Source: Paraphaeosphaeria minitans (Eukaryota; Ascomycota; Dothideomycetes; Pleosporales; Didymosphaeriaceae). Taken from it: a DNA stretch of 64,000 nucleotides. Made by a program: the position numbers and the translations under genes. Shown one piece after another: positions 11,377 to 23,197 of this stretch; positions within the stretch are counted from its first letter, which is position 1, and the number at the start of each line of letters is the position of its first letter. Where the stretch lies: assembly GCA_015832175.1 (NCBI GenBank), contig WJXW01000002.1, positions 3,658,001 through 3,722,000 of the forward strand, given 5' to 3'. The notes under the pieces are model-generated. The model saw nothing but the letters and a program-made list of their open reading frames with translations, was not told where the DNA came from and did no database searches.

Positions 11377-12276
11377 GATCGCAACGTGTGTCAGCACGCG
11401 CTATTCAACTCGTGTTATCGTCTGTTAGATGGAAATTTGGGTTAAGTGTGCTCAAGGTAGTAGTGCAAGGGAAGTGTAATGCAACAGTAAAAGGCCGAAG
11501 GTTAATAAGCCAGCAGGAAAAGAAAGAGCGCGCGCACAGACGCGACGCAGTTGCAAACAAAATCCTCTCAGTATGAGACGCGTCTGCCTAGAAAGTGAAA
11601 ATCGCGCCACGCGATTGGACGGTAAAATGCAAGCGGGGTGCTGCAGGTGTGGCAGCTATGAGAGATACAGATTTCCAAAATTAAGCTGTCACTTCCCGCT
11701 TCTAAGCCGGTGAGTACTGACTGAGCAGTAATCCGGGGAGCCTCGGAAGTCTAGGTTGTAGAAAAATGCTTGTAAAGATATCGGTCGAAGGCTATTGTGG
11801 AGATAAACTTCTCACAGGCAAGTATGGTAGCTCTGTCATGGATAACGTAGCTTGCAGTTAGTTAGACGTGAAGAGTACAAGCTACATACGATATTCCCGC
11901 GTTGCCTAGTTGCAAATGATGTGACATGTTTGATATTCCGAGGTAACAAACAATAAGGGAATACATAAAATCATAGTGGGTATATAGTGCTAGGAAGAGA
12001 TGTGGCGGCCATTCACCACAGCTGTACAGAGACGATTAAGTATCAAGATCGTTGCGTCAGGAAGCCTAATAGAGATGTTCATGGGTAACATAATCTCATG
12101 ACGCCGACACAGAAGCCGACCAGACAACGACCGGTGCCTGGTACGTTGCCACCACAGAAGACAAACACAGCATCTCACTCAAAGGTTTGTAAATCACAGG
12201 CCAACAGTAGTCATACTTCTGTCAGAGTACTGTATTTCAGCTCCACCGATTTATACAGAGGCTGTAGCATTCAGAC
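11377..12276. other. Intergenic, no gene seen
   Basis: AT-rich 900-bp spacer between family 1 copy 3 and the next minus-strand gene; only short random frames. Confidence 0.5.
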
Positions 12277-13620
12277 TTAAGCCAAGAGCCGCAGTTTTAT
12301 ATCGATATTGCCACGCAGAGTGTTATTCCAGAAGCTAGATTGTGCAACGGAATGCCGAAGACGCTCATAACCCTGGTCTTCGTTGGCATCGATCCGCAAA
12401 GCAAATGCCTTTTTGAGCTGACCGGGGACTTGGTAGGTAAGCCGCCACATGATCGAGCTGTCAATCTTCTCGGTAACTTGAGGGTCACCCGCAGCTTCAG
12501 TGAGAACCAACTCCAGGAAATCGGAGAACTTTGGACATTCGAGGATTGAATGACTGAAATCATACTCGGTATTATCCACGACGACGACCCAGACAAGAAG
12601 TAATCGCTTAGCCTGCTGCTCGGTGAGAGCTGGAAGCACCGTATTGTCGTCGTTACTGGATGTTTCCCGGTGGGCGGTTGCGGTGTGCGACATTTCCCGC
12701 GATATTCGGTGTCGGAGCGTGCGTGCGTACGGGAGTCCCAGTGGCATAGCGTCTATTACGTGGCATATCGGCATGAACGGAGTTGAAAGCTTTGCGTTTC
12801 TGCAGATAGCTGTCGCTGGAGCTGTTTTGTAGTTGTAGACCGCCCTGTGAACTGTCTCGACCGCGTGTACCACGACCAACGAACGCCCCCGTCGCTGACC
12901 TCTTTCGCCCGGACCTTAGCTTTGTGTTATTAATGTGTTTCACGGGAATTGGCTGTTCAGGGGAGCTGTGTGATACTGATCGTAATGATGTCGGGGTAGT
13001 GCCGGCAGATTCTTTCAAAGGTATGCCCAAAGGTTCGACCACTTCGTCCTCGGTGCGTACCCAGCCTCCGTTCCGCGCTGACGCGAGTTCATAATTGCTA
13101 TTGAAGGTGTTTCCATCTTTTTCGAGTTCATAAGGTCGGAAGACCTGAAGTCCTTGAAGAGTTCGATCGTGGCGCTGCGGGACAAGGATGCAAAACAACT
13201 CGCAGCTTTGGCCGTTGTGATGTAACGGCATGATAGTAACTTTCTGTTCTAGTCAGCGAAGTCCTTTTCAATATCCCATCATCTTATGTAGCTTACTGTA
13301 GCCGGCCTCTTCATGACCTGGATCTCGAGAAGGTGTATTTCAGGGGATGTCTCGCCGCACGCTCGATAGATTGCAACTCGAGTGTCATTGCTCACACCAC
13401 CGTCAACCATAGGAGGAATCGGTTGCGTCATGTTCTCGCAATTATCTTTCAGCTCCTTGAACGATGGAAGACCTTGGAATGAGAGGTTGTGCTTATTTGA
13501 AGCGGCATAACCAATCCAAATACCAGCTTTCGCCAAGATCTTTGCGCTTCTCGAATGGCCTCGTGGACCCTTGGCTCTGAAGCATTCGAGATTATCTGGA
13601 GGATTCCTTTCGGTCGCCAT
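12277..13620 (-). CDS. Unknown protein next to the family 1 array (about 390 aa)
   Basis: Exon 1 is 13620-13297, exon 2 starts at 13243 (53-nt intron, GTAAGC, CTGAC, CAG, phase 0). Exon 2 then has to be joined to the frame ending at 12277. A GTACGC donor after 12731 with acceptor around 12619-12613 keeps phase 0, but the intron (about 118 nt) is a weak call. Without it the protein would end at a stop at 12653. The N-terminal 150 residues include GIWIGYAASNKHNL and LHHNGQSCELFCILVPQ; the middle is Ser/Asn/Arg-rich with RSGRKRS; the C-terminal part (from TEQQAKRLLLVW) ends in a region with PGQLKKAFALRIDA. I see no similarity to family 1 and do not recognise a domain. The same strand and location suggest it belongs to the same accessory block. 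Confidence 0.5.
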
Positions 13621-15343
13621 GATGACTAGCGATTGCACGACTAAAAATGTCGAGCTGTACTGTACAGCATCGAGGTCAGCCTGCGAAGTTACAGAACTTT
13701 GGGCCGAGGACAGTGCGTTAGGTACCTACCTAAGGGTAGGTAAGTGCAGAGGTCAATGCTAGACAGCTAGCTACCAGAGGTAGCTAGCGGCGTGCGGTCA
13801 ATCCTGCGATCGTGTATAAGAGTAATGTAGAAATTGTTTAGGTCAGTTAAAGAATGAGAAATTTTGTACCTAGATACCTAGTCGCTCGGGCCGTCTAAGC
13901 TGCGTGTTGGGTGAGCGCCGTGTCGCAAAGCCGCGTTTGGGTGAGCATTGACGGATAGCAAACCGATGTGAGAGAAGGTACATCCCTGTTACCTACCGGT
14001 ACAGCCAAGCTCCTATTCTAGGTAGGTAAATGAACTAGCGTGAGCTCAGTAGTTGAGTGTGCGATATATTCTCATTGCATTGACAGAGCACCTGAATCCT
14101 TGAGAGCACAACTGAAACTAAAGACATACACAATGATGGGCTATTAAACTACTAAATAGATACAAAGTCATACTCTAGATTATGTGGTACTTGCAGCACT
14201 GATTCGTTAACGCCCGGGCGTCCGGGTGAGAGCAGATGCACGTGATTGGTATAAGTAACTCTACATGGGTAAATATGCCCATCAAGAGGATTCGATAGTG
14301 CTATCTGTTATCGAACCTCATACACGATGTGGATGTCAATCTGCTCAGTTCAGATCGAGCAGATTGAATGCATGCCAAGGAATGAGGTTTAAGCAGACGA
14401 CGAACACCAGGTACATGCAGCTGAAGCGGTGGAGCTCGTCGCCGCCGCACGTAAGCACATCCATACTCTTCTAAAAGCCTCATTCTCACGATGGCGTGCC
14501 TGCGACAATCTTGGGCTGGACTGGTGGTCTACTCCAGCCGTCAGGATCATGCAGCAAAGGCGGATATGAACGCGCAAGCTCCATTGGCCGACCCCACGCA
14601 CGCCTCATGGAGCTAAAGACGACTTCTCTACCTAGAGCTCCAAAGCGTCCCTCGCTGTCCACCACCTCTGTACCATCTTCGACGCCAAAATGAGCGTCCA
14701 GCCTATCGTTGGGCGGCTAGGCATGCAACATGCCGCCCCGAAATCTAGCCTCCAATGTCCCTCCCCGTATTCGCCTATGCTGCCTCGAATGCGGCTGAGC
14801 CGTATTAATAGCAACATGCAACGGGATCGCAGCTGGCTGCTGGGATTGCGCTCAAGATACTTGACTTCACTCTTTCTTGACTTTTCGAAGTAACTCACTT
14901 GTGCATACTGCGCGACTGTGCATCGCTCGCAGTACTCCCTCCCCAGACTCTGCTTGGACAACCCAACCTTGGCTCGGCCCAGTCCCACCCCACGACGAAG
15001 ACAACGACACCACCGACAGAAGTGTTTGCGCGACACGGGGCTTGTGAATCCACTGTATTTAGCATCGGAGAGGAATCGAGCTACCTGATCGGCTGGCTGC
15101 TCGCGTTGTGGTCTATTGGCGGCTGGCCGGAGTTTCCATGGGACGAGGCTGAAGCCAACGAGCCTCTGAGTTAGGCGCATTTCTCAGCTGGAGTGTCTCC
15201 CTACACTCAGGGCCGCTGCACTCAAGAAACGCCCACAGAGGAGTAGCGAAGACACGCGATCATCAGCGCGATTCTTCGGCCGGCACACGTCTCCTAACTT
15301 AGTCCCAAACCGAGCAAGCTGAACTGGCGTGTGATAGAGGGTC
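13621..15343. other. Intergenic, no gene seen
   Basis: A 1.7-kb spacer, rich in TAGGTACCTA-type motifs (13718-13745, 13866-13880, 13990-14030). A 182-codon minus frame (14632-15180) has no recognisable domain and looks like chance. Confidence 0.45.
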
Positions 15344-18057
15344 ATGGAAGAGATTCCATCACCACTGAAAGTGGGCCCTCAAGTCGCAGCAAGTAATACA
15401 TCAGAAAACCGTGTCCCCACGGCTTTGCGCGCTGGGTCGCCTGCAGTCGGTAGCGGAACACCCACGCGACCAGGCCTAACGCGACAGGATACGTCTGGGT
15501 CCTACCGCCTATCCCAGCTTTTCCCCTCCCGACCAGCCTCGATCGCATCAGTCAGTCCTCTTGACTCGCCCTCAATATCGCGCCGCACATCGTATCCATC
15601 ACCTCTGATACCCGCCGCAGAGCCGTCGTACCGCATACCTCTCGCTCCGGCGCCGCCGTCCTTCTCCGATGATAGTTCATACGGCCCTTCGCCTGATCCT
15701 TTCAGCCCGACTAGTTCACAATCTACGCTACAAAGTAGAAGCAGTACTAAGAGGCTCCTGAACCGGCTTGCTTCGCTTCGTAGTGGTAGATCAAGAGGCG
15801 GGGACTATAACAGGCTGGAAGATGAGGAGTCAGGCAGGAGGCGGCTGCAAGGGGTTGAGGAGGTGGACGAGCCATTAGGCTATGATTTGAGCGGGTTTGA
15901 TGGTGGAGTGCCAATGAAACATTTCGGGCAGCCAAAGAAGGTGCCGAGTGCGGCCGACGCAATGGAAGCGGAGCGCGACCTCAACGAAGCTGGTTATGCC
16001 GCCGAGTTCGAGAGATTAGAAGCACAACTCGGGGCAGGCATGGCCACCGTCATAGAAGTGCCTTTTACACACGTTACACCGTCTGGAGACGATACAGCGT
16101 GTGGGCATAGGAGAGGGTTATCCGATGCAAATATTATCGACGTTTCCACAAAGGATGCGCAAGAGGAGGCTGAGAAAACCGGTGGCATTGTGGCGGTCGC
16201 CGAGATTCCTGTTGATATCAGCGATTTGGCCGGGCATGGAACCGAATTTGACAGCCGCGCTTCGCTTGTTTTCGAGCGTGGCAACAATAATGAATCGAGT
16301 TACTTCTTTCCTTCGGGTAAGTGACAGTGAAGTATTGCGGGATCTTTTAAGCTGACTGTGGTTTAGACCCTAACATGCCTTCGTGGCGACCCTTTGCAAT
16401 GGGCTGGCCTTTCCTGGCGTTACTTGTTGTCGTTGCACTCGCACTCGCAGGATTGCAAGAATTCCTCTGTCAGCTGTCCCAGAGGGCGGCCAAGTTCGAC
16501 CCTGATGACGACCATGAAGGCGGTTTAGTCAAATTCAAGAATGCCAAAGAATTGACTGTTCTTCAATACTTCACCTGGAAATATGCACCCGTTCTTTTCT
16601 TTGTCATCTATGGAATTATTTGGCAAATCGTCGATTACGAGGTCAAACGCCTTGAACCATACTACCAACTCTCAAAGAAGGATGGATCCGCAGCGAGCGA
16701 ATCGTTGAATATGGACTATCTAACTTTTATGAGCTGGCTGGTGCCATTACGCGCATTACGGCACAAACAATACGCGGTCATTTACGTGTCCCTGGCTACC
16801 CTCATCGCCAGTAGCCTGGTTCCTATTCTTCAATCGGCATCGGTGGAAATGTATCCCGATGTATACCAACGCGACGTAGACAAGTGGAAAGCTGTACGCA
16901 TTCAGCCTGTGTGGTCAAGATTCGTTACGATCTGTCTAGTCATTGTAGCAATCCTCGGCATGTTCCTCATGAAGGAGATGCGAAGAAAAAGCGGCCTACT
17001 CTCTAATCCTCAAGGCATCGCCGGTGTCGCGGCCATGGCTACAAGAAGTCACATTTTAGCAGACTTTCATGGTTTGGATACGGCGCCTGTCGAGAAAATC
17101 CACAAACAACTTCGCCACCGTCGTTATATCCTTCACAAGAGCTCGCTATGGCAAGGTGCATATATCCGCAACGTTAAAGAGAAAATTCCGGATACTGGTT
17201 CCGATCCAAGGCCCCTGATGCTACGTCTTAAAGCTGGTATACCCTACATCTGTTACCTGATCTCCTTCGCCGTCATCCTACCCGTCTTTCTCTTCGTTGA
17301 AGGCGCTCACATCGTCACAAAGAAGTTACCCTTCTTATTGACAACGTTGGCCACCGTTATCAAACTCCTGTGGAACACCATGAACGGAGACATCCGCACC
17401 GTTGAGCCCTACCACATCCTCGCACAACGCAGAGCCCCGGCCAAAACACTAACCCTCGACTACACCGGCACAAATCCCATAATCCTCCCGTTCAAGGCCC
17501 TCGTCAACGGACATTACATCGTATTCCTAGTCGGCGTCGGCTCCATCCTCGCCGAAATACTCACAGTCTGCGTGTCCTCGTTCTCTGTCGACGGCAAAAA
17601 GTTCATTCCAGGGCACAGTGGCAATGACAGTAAGGGCCCCGACGACGCTGACGACCGCGCCAACACAGACCAAACCTTCCGCTCCTTCTGGTCCTCCTTC
17701 ATCCTCTCCATCGCCATCATCATCTTCCTTGTGGGCGTTGCCTGCGTCGTGTATGTGCACCGTTCACACAAGTTCATGCCTAGGCAGGTCGGAACCATGG
17801 CGTCGGTCCTTGCGTTCATCCATCAGAGCAAGATGCTTGTCAGCTTTGTGGACACGGAAAAGTTCGACAGCAAGCAGATGACGGTGCATTTGGAGAAGTC
17901 TGGGAAGACGTATGCGCTGGGGTGGTTTCAGGGGAGGGATGGCGATGATCATTGTGGGATTGACGAGGAGCCGATATTGGCGCCATATAATTATGGGGTT
18001 GACTGGACGAAGGCAAGGGTGCAGGGACATACGATTGGAACGTGGGAGAATTACTGA
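15344..18057 (+). CDS. DUF3433-domain polytopic membrane protein (887 aa)
   Basis: Exons 15344-16316 and 16367-18057, with a 50-nt intron (GTAAGT, CTGAC, TAG, phase 1). The first 325 residues are a Ser/Pro-rich cytoplasmic-type tail with no membrane segment. After it come at least seven hydrophobic segments, starting at WPFLALLVVVALALAGL. Two similar blocks are visible: VLQYFTWKYAPVLFFVIYG...DYEVKRLEPYYQLS...DYLTFMSWLVPLRALR, and later KLLWNTMNGDIRTVEPYHIL...TLDYTGTNPIILPFKAL. The E-P-Y-x-x-L followed by a hydrophobic block is the hallmark of DUF3433, which occurs twice in these fungal proteins. Function of the family is unknown; plasma-membrane or endomembrane location is inferred. It is the only plus-strand gene in a run of minus-strand genes. 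Confidence 0.85.
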
Positions 18058-19092
18058 TGAAGCGGAGTCGGTTTTTATATTGATTTGAGGACGGTACTTA
18101 TATAACCTGGTTTAGGTTGGGATTCGCATAGGATAATTAAAGCCCTAGCTAGAGACTAATTAAAGCTTCATCACATGTGAAGGTCAAATTAGGCCGTATT
18201 AGAATGACTATGGAATATACTCGCTGTTTTTAGGCTTTTTGTGATTGACAATGCTTCTACGAGCAGAGCTGCTACACTTACGCTGTCAGAGAAAATGGCA
18301 AATTGGAACCATGACTGGTAAAAAAGGGAAGAACATTTCGAATAGCGGTCATATAGTAGGCAAAAGAAATTAATAGAAGGTGAAATAACTAGCGAGATAG
18401 CTAATGACGGTTGAGTATGCGGAACGTGCGAAGGTGGATTGCGAAGGGGAGAACAAAAACAATAAAAAATTCGTTTCTTGGAGCACGGTAGTACCAGTAA
18501 GGACTGTGATGGTAAGAGTACGTGGAACATAGTACCAAGTCGTCAATCTTGTGCTGAGACCATTTTACCAGACGGTGTTGGTCCATCCATCAATGCCTGC
18601 AAAGAAAATTCGGATCTGAGGCATCATCTCTGCCCTTCCTTCGGCCATCATAAAGTGTCGGCGGGTCTCAATCCGGTAGTCCACCATATAGGTCAACCCT
18701 ATGGACGGTGAAGAAGGAAGTGACAATAAGTGACGCATAGATATAATATAATCACGGCCAGTCAGCTGTGGTATGGCTCTTCGGACGCAAGGCTACAATT
18801 TCTCTACTAAACACATTCCTTTGCATCAATACATTAGTTTTTAAATAGCAAACAGTCACAATGTAAACTCACAAGTATTTTCGATGCAACGAACCACATG
18901 TTGTTGATTAATTTATGCAAATTTCCACCAGACAGCAGCAGTCACAATGTGACATCCGATGATGCCCTTGATGCCAAAGTTCCCAGATTAGGGCTTCAGT
19001 GATGGAGCAAGAAGACTAAAGCCGTAGAACGTCTCCTGGGAATACTCTTGCCAGTGTTATTGTTGTTGATTTTATTGTTGGAGACCACCAGC
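18058..19092. other. Intergenic, no gene seen
   Basis: AT-rich 1-kb stretch between the convergent DUF3433 gene and the first family 2 gene; no coding signal and no obvious repeat. Confidence 0.5.
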
Positions 19093-19995
19093 TCAATCTT
19101 TTGCAAGCAATCCCTCGGCACGAGCCTTCATCCTCGCCACCTTTTCATCAGGAATTGCCGAGACTTTCGACCGCACCCGCTTTGTACCGCGCTTCTCAGG
19201 AGAAGGTTCATCCGGCGCAATCTCCTCCTCGTCCACCGCCGAGCCTCCACCCCGCACAAACGCAGTTTCGAAATTCCATCCATCGAACCCCATGTCTCGC
19301 CGCCTGTCGTAATTACCCGTCTCGACAAGATATTCGGCGTTGTTTCTATAATCCCTCCTACAGTCCTCCGCGAAATCGTTCCAAGAGAGCAGTTGCTGCA
19401 AGGGAACTTGCCCCTGGGTGAGACCGGAAGTTTCGACCGCTTCGATGAAGTTCAAACGCCCGGGCAGATCGATGTGGCCAAAGTATGCGTTTCGGCTCCG
19501 GATTTGGGTCAAGAGTTCCTCCAACTCCTTGCGTCGGAGGCTAGTTATATGGACATGATTTTGTATTTCCATAGGATGGAATTTCAGGATTCGTGCGCGG
19601 CAAAGCTGGATCAAGTGCTCGGCGGCGTCGACGCCTGCCTGTAGATCTCCCAGCTTCTCATGGAGGTAGTAGATGTGGTTGATGAACAAGTAATTGAGAG
19701 CGATGGGATGAGGGAATCCGTCCTCCGATATCGCTTCCACTTGTGATGCGCGGAACGTTCTACAGGAACGGTGCAGGCAGGACGTTCGACATTCTGCCTG
19801 CTGTGCCGTTTCCAGTGTTGGCAACAAATTCGACATCGAAATCGAGGAAAAAACCGAAGAAGACAACTCAGAAGACAGCGATGGGGAAATGGCTGATGAC
19901 TGCTTCAGACGGCCATCATTTCCGTACGAATCTGAGGGCTGGAGCGGTTTGGCCTGAGCGGTGCTTTTGAGAAAGTCTTGAGTTGTGAAGGGCAT
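19093..19995 (-). CDS. Family 2 paralogue, copy 1 (unknown function, 300 aa)
   Basis: Single exon; first ATG at 19995 (MPFTTQDFLK). The frame stays open upstream but has no further ATG. A Ser-rich N-terminus is followed by a helical region. Landmarks shared with the next gene: RKELEELLTQIRSRNAYFG versus NNQFEALIAIIARDGAYFD, then LLSWNDFAEDCRRDYRNN versus ILRCWELEAEKQRRDRRN, then a short MGFDGWNFETAF versus IFTPGWNFADAE. The C-terminus is basic (EKRGTKRVRSK and KVARMKARAEGLLAK), possibly nuclear. I do not recognise the family. Same strand and 380 bp from its paralogue, so a tandem duplication. Confidence 0.65.
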   Translation of the reverse strand: MPFTTQDFLKSTAQAKPLQPSDSYGNDGRLKQSSAISPSLSSELSSSVFSSISMSNLLPTLETAQQAECRTSCLHRSCRTFRASQVEAISEDGFPHPIALNYLFINHIYYLHEKLGDLQAGVDAAEHLIQLCRARILKFHPMEIQNHVHITSLRRKELEELLTQIRSRNAYFGHIDLPGRLNFIEAVETSGLTQGQVPLQQLLSWNDFAEDCRRDYRNNAEYLVETGNYDRRRDMGFDGWNFETAFVRGGGSAVDEEEIAPDEPSPEKRGTKRVRSKVSAIPDEKVARMKARAEGLLAKD

Positions 19996-20375
19996 CCTTA
20001 CCTTAGCCGAGTTGAGGCTCAGTAAGATATCTGGGTGCTGTTTACTGCATTTCTGGGCCACGGAAATCTTTTTTAAGGCGTCGAGGTCTTAGTCGCATTG
20101 TACATGGTCAAAGCTATTGTTCAATGTTCCGCAATAACCATGTACGCACACACAATGCTTCGCGGTCTCAGCCTATCGTAAACTTTGTTAGAATTTACCA
20201 AGAGCACCTGGTATACGTAGCTGTAGCCTAAAATTACGCCGTGGGCACAGGCCTTGCCCACCTAATTCGCCTTTGCTTGCACCAAAAATGCTTCAGCAAC
20301 CCAACATGGAGTCCCAAACGCATTGCAAAAAGTCTCCCCCTCCCCACACACACATGTAAAATCCTTCGTTGGCAC
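19996..20375. other. Intergenic, no gene seen
   Basis: Spacer between the two family 2 genes; pyrimidine-rich near 20330-20410 on the plus strand. No gene. Confidence 0.5.
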
Positions 20376-21128
20376 TCAATCCCCCCGACTCACCCCCCAA
20401 ATCCTCCTCAACCATGATTCCCACCACTGCCTCCGATCATACGACGCTTCCGCATCAGCGAAATTCCACCCGGGCGTAAAAATACCCGCCCTCTGCTGCG
20501 AATACTCCCCCGAATCTTCTGTATGCTCCTCCAGTCTGTTGCGCCTGTCCCGCCTCTGTTTCTCCGCCTCGAGCTCCCAGCAGCGAAGGATATCGTCGGA
20601 GGGAATGCGCAGGGTGCGTCCGGAGTTCTTGATGGTGCTGACGAGAACGTTGAGGGATGATTCCGGTGAATCGAAGTATGCACCATCCCGGGCTATTATC
20701 GCGATAAGCGCTTCGAATTGGTTGTTGTGCCATCTGGCTACACGGATGTACTCTTGATTTACGGGGTGGTATAGGTCGTATCCGTCAATGCGCGTGGGTT
20801 TTTCATGCATGAGTTCGATGAGTTTGCGGGTGGCATCGTAGGAGATCCGGATTTCGGCTAGTGTTGTCTGAAGTTTCGCGAGGCGGACTGCTAGCTCGTG
20901 GTCGATGGTCGGGGCAGTGAGGACGTTGGGTGAGGGCTGCGTGCTGTCAGTGCAATGTCCGTGAGGCACACTGTGAGATGCATTCGGAATAGTTACTCCA
21001 TGTTTGCCCACCGAATAATCACATGAATCAACTCGAGTACGTGAAAGAGCCCCTGTGTCTTGGTCGTCTTGAGCCTGTAAATGGTCCACGCCATCTGGAG
21101 ATTCATGCAATGGTGAGGGTGGCATCAT
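20376..21128 (-). CDS. Family 2 paralogue, copy 2 (unknown function, 250 aa)
   Basis: Single exon; first ATG at 21128, the next codon is also ATG. The first 85 residues are polar and low in order. From about residue 90 it is helical and aligns by eye with the preceding downstream gene (19093-19995), including FEALIAIIARDGAYF, the Arg-rich EAEKQRRDRRNRLEE and the PGWNFADAE motif. It ends soon after that motif, so it lacks the basic tail of its paralogue and instead has a Trp-rich end (QWWESWLRRIW). Unknown function. Confidence 0.65.
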   Translation of the reverse strand: MMPPSPLHESPDGVDHLQAQDDQDTGALSRTRVDSCDYSVGKHGVTIPNASHSVPHGHCTDSTQPSPNVLTAPTIDHELAVRLAKLQTTLAEIRISYDATRKLIELMHEKPTRIDGYDLYHPVNQEYIRVARWHNNQFEALIAIIARDGAYFDSPESSLNVLVSTIKNSGRTLRIPSDDILRCWELEAEKQRRDRRNRLEEHTEDSGEYSQQRAGIFTPGWNFADAEASYDRRQWWESWLRRIWGVSRGD

Positions 21129-21739
21129 GTCCAAGGGTGTACTGGACTCGATTCAAGGGAGTACGGCATCGCTCTATGAGGATGTACTTAAAGGTCCAAA
21201 AAGAATGTCCTCTCGTGGCATAGCAGAAATTATACGTGAAAGTAGGTCACATACACTACATGGCCACGAACTATGGTACACTGTGGGGGATCCACATAAA
21301 AACTCTGGGGAGTTGATCTCAACACTCTACAACTTGAGACCCACAAGAAGTATGGAATGGCTACCCGTTGAAGGGGATTTGGTTTCATTGAGTCTATTTG
21401 GTACGGCTATACTGATCTTAACGCGAGGATGGCAAATTGTCTCAATCATTCGTAGGGACTGGATGAGGCCACATTGTGCTCTCATGAGCCTTGATAAAAG
21501 TCGATTCAATAGATGCCGTTGTGGATATACGCAGCAATATTTGAAGAAAATGTTACTTTGAAATCGCATAGCCACCTTCCCTAATGCACATCCGTATACT
21601 CGGCATATTGCCTGTGTCCTAATCAAAGATGACCGAAGCTATTCGTCCGTCCGTGAGCCATTCTCTTCCTGGAAACGATTAGCACTTGCGATACTCTGTG
21701 GATATGAAGATTATACCTTGAGTTAGGCACGCCCTTGAA
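21129..21739. other. Intergenic, no gene seen
   Basis: About 600 bp upstream of family 2 copy 2 and downstream of the F-box gene. A 144-codon plus-strand frame at 21127-21561 has no recognisable feature and overlaps the start of family 2 copy 2; not accepted. Confidence 0.4.
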
Positions 21740-22912
21740 TCAGAAGATAGTCCGAACTAAAGTCTGCAGCTCATCCGATTGCGAAAAGACCTTCGCTTTG
21801 TAGGTCGCAACATTCTTGCGTATGGACACCTCAGGGCCAAGCAACAAGCCATCTATCATCATGTACGACGTTTCGAAATAGATGCGGTACGCCTTCATCC
21901 AATCCCTTAATGTATATGCCTGAATGTTTGTTTTGATCAAGTCGACGAAGACCGAAAGTAGCTGCCCCACAGTAATGCCCTTTTCGTTCTCGATGGCTCG
22001 GCCCGGGAGCCACGCTGCCGGGATAGGGAGATAATCTTGGAAAAGATACAATTTTGTAATTGCAGGGCGGGTCAGCTGATGATTGGCCCACGGGGCTTTC
22101 GTGTTGCGGCCCAGATAGTGCTTCAGATGAGCGAGGAGCTTGCGCTGTATATCGAAAGGAGAGTTGTGCTTGATGTTGCTGCGGAAAGACGCAAGCCCGA
22201 AGGGTGTGATGCACGCTATGATGTCTCGACAAGTCTTATGGATATGGATATGTCTGTCGTCGACGATCGAGAAATAGACCGAAGGATCACATTCCGAATC
22301 TTCAACTTGTGGGAAAGCTATGAGAAGGAGACTGCACTAGATGTGACTGAAGATATTGATCCGACCTTCATTCAGAGCCTTTCGTGCTTTGAGAAAACTA
22401 ATCGATGATTCATTTGTATTGTTGAAGAAGGCATCTAGAGCAGACTTAGTCCGCGTTCCCATCCATGCGTCAATATCGGTAGCCTTCCACTGGCCCTTTT
22501 GAATCAGTCTCGTAAGGCGAAAACCTGTCTCGGAATCATGGTGGCGGCCAATCTCGGGACTGTCGGCGTAATAGAGTCGCTCGTCCTCTTCCGTCTGAAA
22601 ATCCGGAATTCGAAAACAATTCTTCTTCAGCGTGTTTGATCCCTCAATACAATCCCTCCAGAATTTGCATGTGGACCTTGCACCAAGCAACATATCCGAA
22701 TATTGGAGACTAACAAAAATCTGCTCGAGAAGTTCTGTGACTCCGAGAGCAGGATGCAAGTTGGCAGGAAGGCGGGATGTCTCTCGTACGCTTTGCTTTG
22801 ACGCAGGCTTTGGGGTGGTCCGTCGGTCGGGAATCTTAACGGTCTCCATGGTAGATAAACGTGGTTGGGTCTTGTCAGATTGAACGCTTGCAGAGGCGTA
22901 AATAGAGGCCAT
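21740..22912 (-). pseudogene. F-box protein, interrupted by an in-frame TAG (or with a 48-nt intron)
   Basis: Starts at ATG 22912. The N-terminal half holds an F-box (LGVTELLEQIFVSLQYSD, then GARSTCKFWRDCIEGS), the module that binds Skp1 in SCF ubiquitin ligases; substrates are read by the C-terminal half. The frame is open to a TAG at 22339-22337 and then stays open in the same frame for about 200 codons to the stop at 21740, with fungal F-box-like sequence on both sides. Either the TAG is a nonsense change (CAG to TAG, a C-to-T in CpA context), or a 48-nt intron removes it. The possible intron starts GTCGGA after NEG and ends CATAG, and keeps phase, but has a poor donor and no clear branch point. 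I call it a probable pseudogene. Confidence 0.6.
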
Positions 22913-23197
22913 CCTCGGGGCGAGACAGAATCTGGGCCGATGGGCTTTCAAAAAAAAGTGGGTGCTCGCAACGGGCGCCTCCACAGCATGTGTGTGGTCA
23001 TTTATGAAAGTGCGCAGACCCAAAGTGAAGGTATTCTCGAGCGTCCCGTGCGTGACGCTCTTTTCTTGCCCACTAGCTATTCCTTGTCAGTAAGTGAAAG
23101 AATTGGCCTGAGCTAGTGCCGCTGGGCCCTGCCACGACAGGTTATTCTAAGCGTTGGTGTCCATAGTTGCCTTATGGGGGATCTATCCATCAGGCAT

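Noticed and set aside
14632..15180. 182-codon minus-strand frame
   Set aside because: No domain, no homologous neighbour, unremarkable composition; probably chance in intergenic DNA.
21127..21561. 144-codon plus-strand frame
   Set aside because: Overlaps the start of a family 2 gene on the other strand and shows no recognisable feature. It cannot be excluded but is not supported.
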